NCBI GenBank assembly: GCA_937995995.1 | Contig: CALKIP010000023.1 | Coordinates: 1 to 5,880, forward strand | Origin: an uncultured bacterium | GTDB lineage: Bacteria; Gemmatimonadota; Gemmatimonadetes; Longimicrobiales; RSA9 | Direction: 5' to 3' | Length of the DNA stretch: 5,880 nt | Shown here: positions 1 through 4,836 of the stretch, piece after piece | Layout: every line of letters begins with the position of its first letter | Numbering within the stretch: the first letter of the stretch is position 1 | Made by a program: the position numbers and the translations under genes | Notes under the pieces: generated by a model | What the model was told of the DNA's origin: nothing | Database searches by the model: none | Seen by the model: only the letters and a program-made list of their open reading frames with translations

Positions 1-39
1 GCATATAGGGTGGTGTATCGGATTGCCTACGGCGGGTGA
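1..39 (+). CDS. possible C-terminal tail of an upstream gene (partial)
   Basis: Frame 1 is open from the left edge and reads AYRVVYRIAYGG before a TGA at 37-39. The alternating hydrophobic/polar pattern would suit a final beta strand, and base composition jumps to very high GC straight after the stop, where a GC hairpin begins. Twelve codons are too few to name a family. Frame 2 is also open from the edge to a TGA at 164-166, and its reading is Arg/Ala/Gly-rich. It could instead be the real tail, so the choice of frame is uncertain. Confidence 0.25.
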   Translation, partial: AYRVVYRIAYGG

Positions 40-42
40 GCG

Positions 43-156
43 GCGCCGCTTCGCGGCGCGGGGGGCGGCCGCCTGCGGCGGCGGGGATCGGCCGGCTGGC
101 GCCGGCGGGTGGGCTGCCTGGCGGCAGCGGGTGGCGGCGCTGCTGCGCAGCGCGGG
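43..156 (+). repeat. ladder of five GC-rich hairpins, each followed by a G-run
   Basis: Five perfect inverted repeats follow one another with start-to-start spacing of 25, 23, 22 and 24 nt. They are GCGCCGC/GCGGCGC (43-59, loop TTC), GCCGCC/GGCGGC (68-82, loop TGC), GCCGGC/GCCGGC (91-106, loop TGGC), GCTGCC/GGCAGC (113-128, loop TGGC) and GCGCTGC/GCAGCGC (137-153, loop TGC). Each is followed at once by three to six G residues. Arm sequences differ between units, but both arms change together, as in a degenerate tandem repeat that keeps its base pairing. It follows a possible upstream stop codon, so it could act as a transcript end or a 3' stabiliser. It has no T tract, so it is not a standard intrinsic terminator. 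Confidence 0.55.
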
Positions 157-318
157 AAGGCCCTGAGGATCTGCGAGTCGATTCCGGCCGGCAGTTGACC
201 TCAGTGAATGTTCTGCAATGGGTCGTGGCATCCCCCTGGGTAGCGGCTTGATAGCCATCTCCCTGAGATCCTCGACGTTTTATGCGGGTCCCGCTCGGAA
301 AGCTCCACACGAACAAAA

Positions 319-347
319 TTGATCCGGCTGCAGTCTCACACTAACTT
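319..347 (+). promoter_or_regulatory. weak sigma70-like promoter candidate for the lipoprotein gene
   Basis: TTGATC (319-324) and TAACTT (342-347) are separated by exactly 17 nt, in the least GC-rich part of the leader and about 57 nt before the ATG at 404. They match the consensus hexamers at only 4 of 6 and 3 of 6 positions, so this is a proposal based on spacing and composition. Confidence 0.2.
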
Positions 348-403
348 GTTACTTACCGACGCTGCCGCGGAACACATTGAGCCCGTGCTCGGACCCAGGA
401 GTC

Positions 404-1855
404 ATGCTCCCTACCCGCTCCGCCCTACCCTATCTGGCCGCCTCATTCCTTCTCTGCGCTGGGTGCGATGCCTCCACGGCGCCGGACGAGACCGAGCCGC
501 ATCTCTGGATCGGCGAGCACAAGGTGGTCCTTCGAGCCGGCGAGGAGGCCCGCCTGACGGCGATCTACCTGCACTCGCAGCTCTCCGGTCTCGACACCGT
601 CGAGGAGGCGGCGTGGCGGAGCAGTGCGTCCGGCGTGCTGGCCGTGCGGCGCGACGGCTCGGTCACGGCACTCGCGCCCGGCGTGGCGACGGTTTCGGTC
701 GAACATCGGGGCAAACGGGATGCGATCGAGCTCCGGGTCATCGATGGCACGCCCGCGTACCGGACCGAATGGGCGACGGTCGCGGTCGGCTCCGGGACGA
801 CCTGCGCCACCACGGTGGAAGGCGAGGCATACTGCTGGGGTGACGACTACTACGGTGCTGTGGCCGATGGTGCACGGCGCGCGTGGACGGGTGTGCACTC
901 GCCGGTCCGTGTGGCTGGCAAGCACCGTTTCGCCGAGATCGGGATCGGAACCTTCCACGTCTGCGCCCGCACACCTGCGGGCGCGGTGTACTGCTGGGGC
1001 GATGGCGGGGCCATAGGGCGGCCGTCCGCCATATCGGTCGACGAGCCCGTTCGGGTGGACTTCGATCGTCCGTTCTCCCGCCTCGATGCCGGCGCAAACG
1101 TAACGTGCGGGCTGGATGTCGAAGGCACTGCCTATTGCTGGGGCTTTGCCGCGTCCGGCGAGCTGGGCGATGGCATTCTGGGCCTTCATAGTCGAGACCG
1201 GCCGCACCCGGTCGCCACGGATGAACGCTTCGCCCAAATCTTGGTTGGAGGATCACGAGTCTGCGCACTCACTGCCTCCGGCCAGGCATACTGCTGGGGC
1301 AGTGGCTCACACGGAGATCTGGGAACCGAATCAAACGAGACGCAGGCCGTCCCCGTCCCCGTCTCCGGTGACCACATCTTCGAGGAGATCACGGGAAGCA
1401 GCCATACCTGTGGCCAGACCGCTGCAGGCACCATCCACTGCTGGGGCGCCAACAAATGGCACAAAATCGACGGGGACGTACCGGCCTACTTCACCCCATC
1501 CGAACTTCCCCCGGCGAAGCAGTTCGATCGTGTGATCGCTGGCACGGTTACGACGTGCGGCCTCACTTCCGACGGTACGGCGCATTGCTGGGGGCTGGAT
1601 CGGTTCGGTAATCTCGGTGCCGGCGGCCGGGCCGCGCAGCAGTGCGACATCGACTTGTTTCCTTGTAGCGATCATCCGCTCGAGGTGGCGGGCGGCCTTC
1701 GATTCGAAACTCTCAGCCTCGGTGCGGAGTCGAGCTGCGGCGTGACGGTCGACGGTGCGCTGTACTGCTGGGGGTCGAACCGGAGGGGCCGGTTGGGAGC
1801 CGGCTCGCTCATCGAGTACAGCGATGTCCCGGTCCGTGTGGTGGATCCCTGGTAG
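404..1855 (+). CDS. secreted RCC1-repeat lipoprotein with N-terminal bacterial Ig-like (Big2) domain
   Basis: This 483-residue protein has a signal peptide (Arg5, hydrophobic core about 7-19) ending in LLCAGC. Cys21 is the likely lipidated residue, although Cys at -3 makes the lipobox atypical. Residues about 32-112 look like a Big2 Ig-like domain (pattern W-x-SS, V-x-A-V, GSVTALAPGVATV). Residues about 124-483 hold seven RCC1 units, expected to fold as a seven-bladed propeller. Every unit has C-x9-C with the second Cys in CWG: 134/144, 187/197, 235/245, 287/297, 336/346, 385/395 and 445/455. The invariant pairs suggest a disulfide in each blade, which suits an exported protein. RCC1 propellers usually bind proteins; no partner is visible here. 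The frame is open back to TTG at 377. I chose the ATG at 404 because it gives a compact signal peptide and has AGGAG just upstream (397-401), though the 2-nt spacing is short. No enzymatic motif is seen. Confidence 0.9.
   Translation: MLPTRSALPYLAASFLLCAGCDASTAPDETEPHLWIGEHKVVLRAGEEARLTAIYLHSQLSGLDTVEEAAWRSSASGVLAVRRDGSVTALAPGVATVSVEHRGKRDAIELRVIDGTPAYRTEWATVAVGSGTTCATTVEGEAYCWGDDYYGAVADGARRAWTGVHSPVRVAGKHRFAEIGIGTFHVCARTPAGAVYCWGDGGAIGRPSAISVDEPVRVDFDRPFSRLDAGANVTCGLDVEGTAYCWGFAASGELGDGILGLHSRDRPHPVATDERFAQILVGGSRVCALTASGQAYCWGSGSHGDLGTESNETQAVPVPVSGDHIFEEITGSSHTCGQTAAGTIHCWGANKWHKIDGDVPAYFTPSELPPAKQFDRVIAGTVTTCGLTSDGTAHCWGLDRFGNLGAGGRAAQQCDIDLFPCSDHPLEVAGGLRFETLSLGAESSCGVTVDGALYCWGSNRRGRLGAGSLIEYSDVPVRVVDPW
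803..1773 (+). repeat. seven RCC1 repeat units within the lipoprotein gene
   Basis: A near-identical 11-mer encoding (Y/H)-CWG recurs at 830, 989, 1133, 1289, 1436, 1583 and 1763. It reads TACTGCTGGGG in four copies, with one- or two-base variants in the others. Unit lengths between successive Cys pairs are 53, 48, 52, 49, 49 and 60 residues. The rest of each unit has diverged, so the DNA repeats mainly at the conserved core. The last interval is longest because of an inserted loop that carries its own Cys pair (Cys414, Cys421). Confidence 0.85.
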
Positions 1856-1893
1856 CCGGTGGCGCTCAGGCGAGACGTTGACGAAAACCGGCT
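1854..1893. terminator. weak inverted repeat between two convergent genes
   Basis: AGCCGGT (1854-1860) and ACCGGCT (1887-1893) are perfect 7-bp complements around a 26-nt loop. They begin inside the TAG stop of the lipoprotein gene and lie in the 73-nt gap before the convergent flavin reductase end. The long loop and absence of a T tract make this a weak terminator candidate. Confidence 0.2.
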
Positions 1894-1928
1894 CGGCCCC
1901 CCACCAGATCTCCCGACGTGCCTCCCGC

Positions 1929-2462
1929 TCACCCCCGCACCCCGTACTCCCGCCGAAAATAGAGTAGTGGGCGCGCATCGCCGCCTATGGCGATGCGCTC
2001 GACCGCGCCGATGACGAGCGTGTGGTCGCCCTCGAGGTGTCGGCGCTCGACGCGGCAGGTGAACGAGGCGAGTGCACCGGGGAGCACGGGGTCGCCCTCT
2101 CGGGGAAAGTGCATCTGCGCGAGTGGGCCGGTGTCCGAGAAGATGCTGGCAAGGCGGCGCTGGTTCTCGGCCAGGATGCTCACGCCGAATTGGTCGTCGA
2201 CCTGGAGGAACGGCAGGACCGTCGCGTTGGGGTTGATCGAGACCAGGATGAGCGGCGGGTCGATCGAGACGGGGAGGAACGCCGTCGCCGTGATGGCGTA
2301 GACGGTCGCGCCGTCCCGCACCGCGACGACGGTGACGCCCGATGCCCAGCGCGAGAACGCTTCGCGCAGCTCGCTCTCGGACAACCCGCCCGCCCCCTCC
2401 TCCTCAGGCGAGGCCTGGATTCGGGCCGAGATCGGGCGGCGGGTGCTGCGGTCTTCGGTCAT
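1929..2462 (-). CDS. flavin reductase-like domain protein (FMN-binding split barrel)
   Basis: This 177-residue soluble protein belongs to the Flavin_Reduct family (HpaC-like small reductases). Members bind FMN or FAD and usually use NAD(P)H to reduce it, often supplying a partner monooxygenase. Residues about 33-174 form the domain. Visible signatures are FSRWASGVTVVAV (36-48), AITATAFLPVSIDPPLILV (56-74), GVSILAENQ (93-101), GDHTLVIGAVERI (145-157) and PLLYFRREYG (165-174). Length is usual for a stand-alone member. The first 30 residues are polar and probably disordered. An in-frame ATG lies at 2501, but the ATG at 2462 has a perfect AGGAGG five bases upstream, so I start there. No monooxygenase partner lies in the window, so the substrate and pathway are open; some family members bind flavin or other ligands without a reductase role. 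Confidence 0.92.
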   Translation of the reverse strand: MTEDRSTRRPISARIQASPEEEGAGGLSESELREAFSRWASGVTVVAVRDGATVYAITATAFLPVSIDPPLILVSINPNATVLPFLQVDDQFGVSILAENQRRLASIFSDTGPLAQMHFPREGDPVLPGALASFTCRVERRHLEGDHTLVIGAVERIAIGGDARPLLYFRREYGVRG

Positions 2463-2467
2463 CTTCA

Positions 2468-2473
2468 CCTCCT
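2468..2473 (-). promoter_or_regulatory. strong Shine-Dalgarno that decides the flavin reductase start
   Basis: On the minus strand AGGAGG is followed by the five bases TGAAG and then ATG at 2462-2460. The upstream in-frame ATG at 2501 would place this site inside the coding region and adds 13 residues without family similarity. Confidence 0.75.
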
Positions 2474-2732
2474 GATCTGATTTGGAGGGAGCTCCGGCCA
2501 TGCGCGCTCTCTTCGCTGGTCGGCGGCGCTCCGGCGGTGCACGCCCCCTCCGTGGCTACGTTCCCGCTCGCGGAGCCTCCTCGCACCTTCGGCGCCGCGG
2601 GGCCTTCGCTCGCTCCACTAGATGCCGCTACATGGGAGTGCACCGCCTACGCTTTGGGCGTGAGGAGCAGAGGTGCGCCGCCTGTGCCTGGAGAATGGGA
2701 AGCCACGCCGCGCATCTTAATCCGCGAGTCCG

Positions 2733-2766
2733 GACGGTGCCATAGCCGGTTATACCGGGCACTGTC
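2733..2766. other. bulged stem-loop in the divergent intergenic region
   Basis: GACGGTGCC (2733-2741) pairs with GGCACTGTC (2758-2766) over nine base pairs, including one G-T wobble. Inside, CGGT (2747-2750) pairs with ACCG (2754-2757) around a TAT loop, leaving a five-base ATAGC bulge on one side. The core CCGGT-TAT-ACCGG is a DNA palindrome, and the minus strand reads TATAAC across it. It could be an RNA structure or an operator overlapping a promoter for the flavin reductase. No partner -35 box was found. Confidence 0.3.
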
Positions 2767-2810
2767 ACTCCGCGTTATCCATCCCGGGTGCATACCCAAT
2801 CCAGCGGATC

Positions 2811-2840
2811 CGTACGCGTACACGTACACGTGCCCGTGCC
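2811..2840. repeat. five-copy hexamer repeat, CGT(A/G)C(G/A/C), with alternating purine-pyrimidine tract
   Basis: Five hexamers stand head to tail: CGTACG, CGTACA, CGTACA, CGTGCC, CGTGCC. Positions 2811-2832 form an unbroken 22-bp alternating pyrimidine-purine tract, a composition able to adopt Z-DNA under negative supercoiling. It is short, imperfect and noncoding as far as I can see, and may be slippage-prone. Confidence 0.6.
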
Positions 2841-3046
2841 CGGCTTTTCGTCTTTCGTCGGGCCAGAGCACGTGGAGGCGTTGGAATACGGGTCCCACAC
2901 CCATGCAAGGGGTTCAAGCGAGATCGGGCCACGCGTGCAATCCACAACGAAGCTCATCACGACTCTGATCCACCACCCCACGCCCCGGGTACCCAGGTTG
3001 CATCACCGGCCCCGCCTTTCCCACCCGACCGAGGAGGCGTCCTTCC

Positions 3047-3136
3047 ATGCAATTTCCGTCCTCGCCGTCGGGAAGCATCGGGTCCATCCCGGACCATTCC
3101 ACCCACCCAGAGGAGGCACGGCATGTTCTTCCGTAG
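3047..3136 (+). CDS. possible 29-codon leader ORF overlapping the catalase start
   Basis: An ATG at 3047 lies nine bases after AGGAGG (3032-3037) and opens a 29-residue frame that ends with TAG at 3134-3136. It therefore overlaps the first 14 bases of the catalase gene in another frame. The peptide is Ser/Pro/His-rich (begins MQFPSSPSGS, ends ARHVLP) with no recognised motif. The arrangement would allow translational coupling to the catalase, whose own AGGAGG lies inside the small ORF. The site and spacing are good, but the peptide itself gives no coding evidence, so chance is a real alternative. Confidence 0.2.
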   Translation: MQFPSSPSGSIGSIPDHSTHPEEARHVLP

Positions 3137-4007
3137 CAACAAACTCCAGTACAACGCCAAGCCGGAGCGGCCCGATCCGGTCTACGCGAAGAAGCTGCAG
3201 GAGGTGCTGGGCGGCCAGTGGGGCGAGATGAGCGTGATGGTCAGCTACCTCTTCCAGGGATGGAACTGTCGCGGGCCGGCCAAATACCGCGACATGATCC
3301 TGGACATCGGGACCGAGGAGATCGCACACGTCGAAATGCTCGCCACCATGATCGCTCGGCTGCTCGAGAAGGGACCGGTCGACGCACAGGAGGAGGCGGC
3401 CAAGGACCCGATGGTCGCGGCCGTGCTCGGCGGGATGAATCCGCAGCACGTGATCGTGAACGGACTCGGCGCCTCGCCCACCGACAGCGTCGGCTATCCG
3501 TGGACGTCGCGCTACACGATCGCGAGCGGCAACATGCTCGCGGATTTCCGCTACAACCTCACGGCGGAGTCGCAGGGACGGCTGCAGGTCTGCCGTCTCT
3601 ACAACATGACGACGGATCCGGGCGTTCGGGACATGCTCTCCTTCCTGATCGCGCGGGATACCATGCACCAGAACCAGTGGCTGGCGGCGATCGAAGAGCT
3701 GAAGGCGGATGGTCTCGAGGAGACGCCGGTCCCGAGTGCGTTCCCCGAGATGCTGCAGAAGTCCGAAGTCGCCTACCAGTTCTGGAACGTCTCCGAGGGC
3801 TTCGACAGCCAGGGAGGCCGGTGGGCCAGCGGTCCGACGCCGGACGGCAAGGGTGAATTCGAGTACCTGGGCGAGCCGGAGCCGATGGGCGAGGAGATCC
3901 GCGAGATGGGCGCTGGGGATCCGCTCGCGCTCTCGACGATGAAGCAGGCCATGAAGATCCAGCCGCCGGGGCTCGGTGGCGGGCCGACGGCCGCGGCGGC
4001 GGACTGA
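3123..4007 (+). CDS. manganese catalase (dimanganese, non-haem; KatN-type)
   Basis: This 294-residue cytoplasmic enzyme disproportionates H2O2 to water and O2 with a binuclear Mn centre in a ferritin-like four-helix bundle. All five metal ligands known from the Lactobacillus plantarum enzyme (Glu35, Glu66, His69, Glu148, His181) are found at Glu35, Glu66, His69, Glu149 and His182. They sit in GGQWGEM, TEEIAHVE, NLTAESQGR and RDTMHQNQW. The second-sphere Tyr42 is also present. The C-terminal part (about 220-265, FWNVSEGFDSQGGRWASG and following) resembles other family members; the last 20 residues are a low-complexity Gly/Pro/Ala tail. Length is normal. The ATG at 3123 has AGGAGG at 3111-3116 with a six-base spacer, and the N-terminus (MFFRSNKLQYNAKPERPDP) matches the family start. 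It is monocistronic: a strong stem-loop follows 31 nt after the stop. No OxyR or PerR site was recognised upstream. Confidence 0.97.
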   Translation: MFFRSNKLQYNAKPERPDPVYAKKLQEVLGGQWGEMSVMVSYLFQGWNCRGPAKYRDMILDIGTEEIAHVEMLATMIARLLEKGPVDAQEEAAKDPMVAAVLGGMNPQHVIVNGLGASPTDSVGYPWTSRYTIASGNMLADFRYNLTAESQGRLQVCRLYNMTTDPGVRDMLSFLIARDTMHQNQWLAAIEELKADGLEETPVPSAFPEMLQKSEVAYQFWNVSEGFDSQGGRWASGPTPDGKGEFEYLGEPEPMGEEIREMGAGDPLALSTMKQAMKIQPPGLGGGPTAAAAD

Positions 4008-4038
4008 AACCCGGGTCGCGCTCGTAAAGGCCGAACGA

Positions 4039-4076
4039 GACAGGGGGCGAGTGGCTGGACCCACTCGCCCCCTGTC
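4039..4076. terminator. perfect 16-bp stem-loop between convergent catalase and HupE genes
   Basis: Positions 4039-4054 (GACAGGGGGCGAGTGG) and 4061-4076 are exact complements around a six-base loop, CTGGAC. After a two-base mismatch, AAC (4034-4036) also pairs with GTT (4079-4081). The hairpin starts 31 nt after the catalase stop and 42 nt beyond the HupE stop on the other strand. It is the natural shared terminator of both genes. Neither side has a real T tract, so it may act with Rho or as a 3' end stabiliser. Confidence 0.75.
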
Positions 4077-4118
4077 GGGTTCATCATCCGGTCCCGGCCG
4101 TGGGACGCGCCGCTGGCG

Positions 4119-4733
4119 TCAGAGGAGCCAGAGCGCGAGGCCGGCGGCGCTGATCGATGCGCCGGCGATGCGCAGCCAGGTGTGGCGACGCTCGCCGATG
4201 GTGGCCTGGGCGGCGAGGACCACCAGGATGCCGGTAGCGTGGAGCAGCGCCGTCGCCGCGGCGAAGCCGAGGCCGTAGGCGACGCCGCTCACGGCGGCGG
4301 GCATCTCGGTGCCGTGGGCGTGGCCGTGGAAGAGCGCGAAGAGCGCCACCGCGGCGACGCCGAGGGCGAGCGGGAAGCGCGCCGCGAGTGCGATCAGCCC
4401 GCCGAGGACGAGGACGGATGCCAGGATGCCGGCCTCGACGCCGGGCACCGGCACGCCGACCACCCCGAGGAGGCCACCGACGACCATGGTGCCGACGAAG
4501 ACGGCGGGCAGGAGCCAGACCGAGCGGTCGCCGCGCTGTGCGGCCCAGAGCCCGACCGCGAACATGGCGAGGAGGTGATCCCAGCCGAAGAGCGGGTGCG
4601 TGAACCCGTGGAGCAGACCGTGCGTCGGGCCGACGCCGGTGTGTGCGAACGCAGCGGTGGGGAGGAGTGCCAGCAGGCCCAGGACCAGCCCGAGCGTGGT
4701 GCCTCCAAAGCCAATGAACGACCGGTTTCGCAT
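4119..4733 (-). CDS. HupE/UreJ family metal permease (predicted Ni/Co)
   Basis: This 204-residue inner-membrane protein belongs to the HupE/UreJ family, whose characterised members transport nickel or cobalt for hydrogenase, urease or cobalamin. It has a cleavable-looking signal (hydrophobic 12-24, AAFA ending at residue 30), so mature His31 would be N-terminal. Six hydrophobic segments follow. Both family metal motifs are intact: H-x5-DH at His46-Asp52-His53, and FHGHAHGTE at 135-143. Additional His38 and His42 in the first loop, Glu100 in PGVEAG and His165 in ALLHATG also fit the family. The frame is open far upstream (to about 5000), but that extension is Arg-rich and lacks similarity. The ATG at 4733 has GGAGG four bases upstream and places the signal peptide correctly. 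No hydrogenase, urease or cobalamin gene is in the window, so the metal is inferred from family only. Confidence 0.95.
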   Translation of the reverse strand: MRNRSFIGFGGTTLGLVLGLLALLPTAAFAHTGVGPTHGLLHGFTHPLFGWDHLLAMFAVGLWAAQRGDRSVWLLPAVFVGTMVVGGLLGVVGVPVPGVEAGILASVLVLGGLIALAARFPLALGVAAVALFALFHGHAHGTEMPAAVSGVAYGLGFAAATALLHATGILVVLAAQATIGERRHTWLRIAGASISAAGLALWLL

Positions 4734-4737
4734 TTTG

Positions 4738-4742
4738 CCTCC
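4738..4742 (-). promoter_or_regulatory. Shine-Dalgarno that decides the HupE start
   Basis: On the minus strand GGAGG is followed by CAAA and ATG at 4733. An overlapping ATG just upstream, in ATGGAGG, is in another frame and reads only a shadow ORF. The 103-nt gap back to the DUF2254 stop has no clear terminator, so co-transcription is possible. Confidence 0.6.
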
Positions 4743-4836
4743 ATGGGATCGAGTAACCGAGCCGGGGCTCGCTCCGACGGCCTCGAATTCTGCGGGGCCG
4801 GATATTACGGGCCGCCCGGGAGCCCGGCAAGTGGCG

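Larger units (their letters stand above)
40..403. other. noncoding leader upstream of the RCC1 lipoprotein
   Basis: No convincing gene lies here. The open frame at 36-251 translates to a low-complexity Arg/Gly/Pro/Ala string produced by the GC-rich hairpin run, then to ordinary sequence without a recognisable domain. The minus strand is also open but reads as Pro/Ala/Arg-rich sequence. The stretch holds the hairpin ladder (43-156). It then becomes less GC-rich towards 280-360, where a weak sigma70-like promoter can be proposed for the lipoprotein gene. Confidence 0.6.
2463..3122. other. 660-bp divergent intergenic region, no convincing gene
   Basis: This gap lies between the divergently transcribed flavin reductase and Mn catalase, so promoters for both should be inside it. 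I could not place a convincing -35/-10 pair on either strand. Open frames here translate to Arg/Pro/Gly/His-rich strings without domains. About 2503-2640 is very GC-rich with palindromic words and may be a dispersed intergenic repeat. A bulged hairpin lies at 2733-2766 and a hexamer repeat at 2811-2840. Near the right end are two GAGGAGGC sites (3031-3038 and 3110-3117); the second serves the catalase and the first precedes a small ORF. Confidence 0.6.

Noticed and set aside
195..223. TTGACC followed after 17 nt by ATGGGT as a promoter
   Set aside because: The -35 is good but the -10 hexamer does not resemble TATAAT.
36..251. Open frame of 71 codons starting with a GTG that overlaps a possible upstream stop
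   Set aside because: Its first half is the translated hairpin ladder (Arg/Gly/Pro/Ala low complexity), it has no domain, and no Shine-Dalgarno is visible.
1..258. Minus-strand frame open from an ATG at 258 to the left edge
   Set aside because: The translation is Pro/Ala/Arg-rich with no motif; it is open because the region lacks A/T-rich stop codons.
443..1237. 264-codon minus-strand frame inside the lipoprotein gene
   Set aside because: Antisense shadow of a GC-rich gene; the plus frame has clear RCC1 and Big2 signatures.
2463..2501. Longer start for the flavin reductase at the ATG at 2501
   Set aside because: A perfect AGGAGG five bases before the ATG at 2462 marks that start, and the extra 13 residues show no family similarity.
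2482..2745. Plus-strand frame in the divergent intergenic region starting with TTG
   Set aside because: No Shine-Dalgarno at proper spacing, Arg-rich composition in every frame and no motif.
2463..3122. Mn, cobalamin or FMN riboswitch in the leaders of the catalase or flavin reductase
   Set aside because: I looked for the conserved core words of these classes and did not recognise any; the only structured element is a small hairpin.
3003..4064. 353-codon minus-strand frame covering the whole Mn catalase gene
   Set aside because: The catalase has all five metal ligands and a good ribosome site; the antisense product is Arg/His/Leu-rich without a domain and runs through the terminator hairpin.
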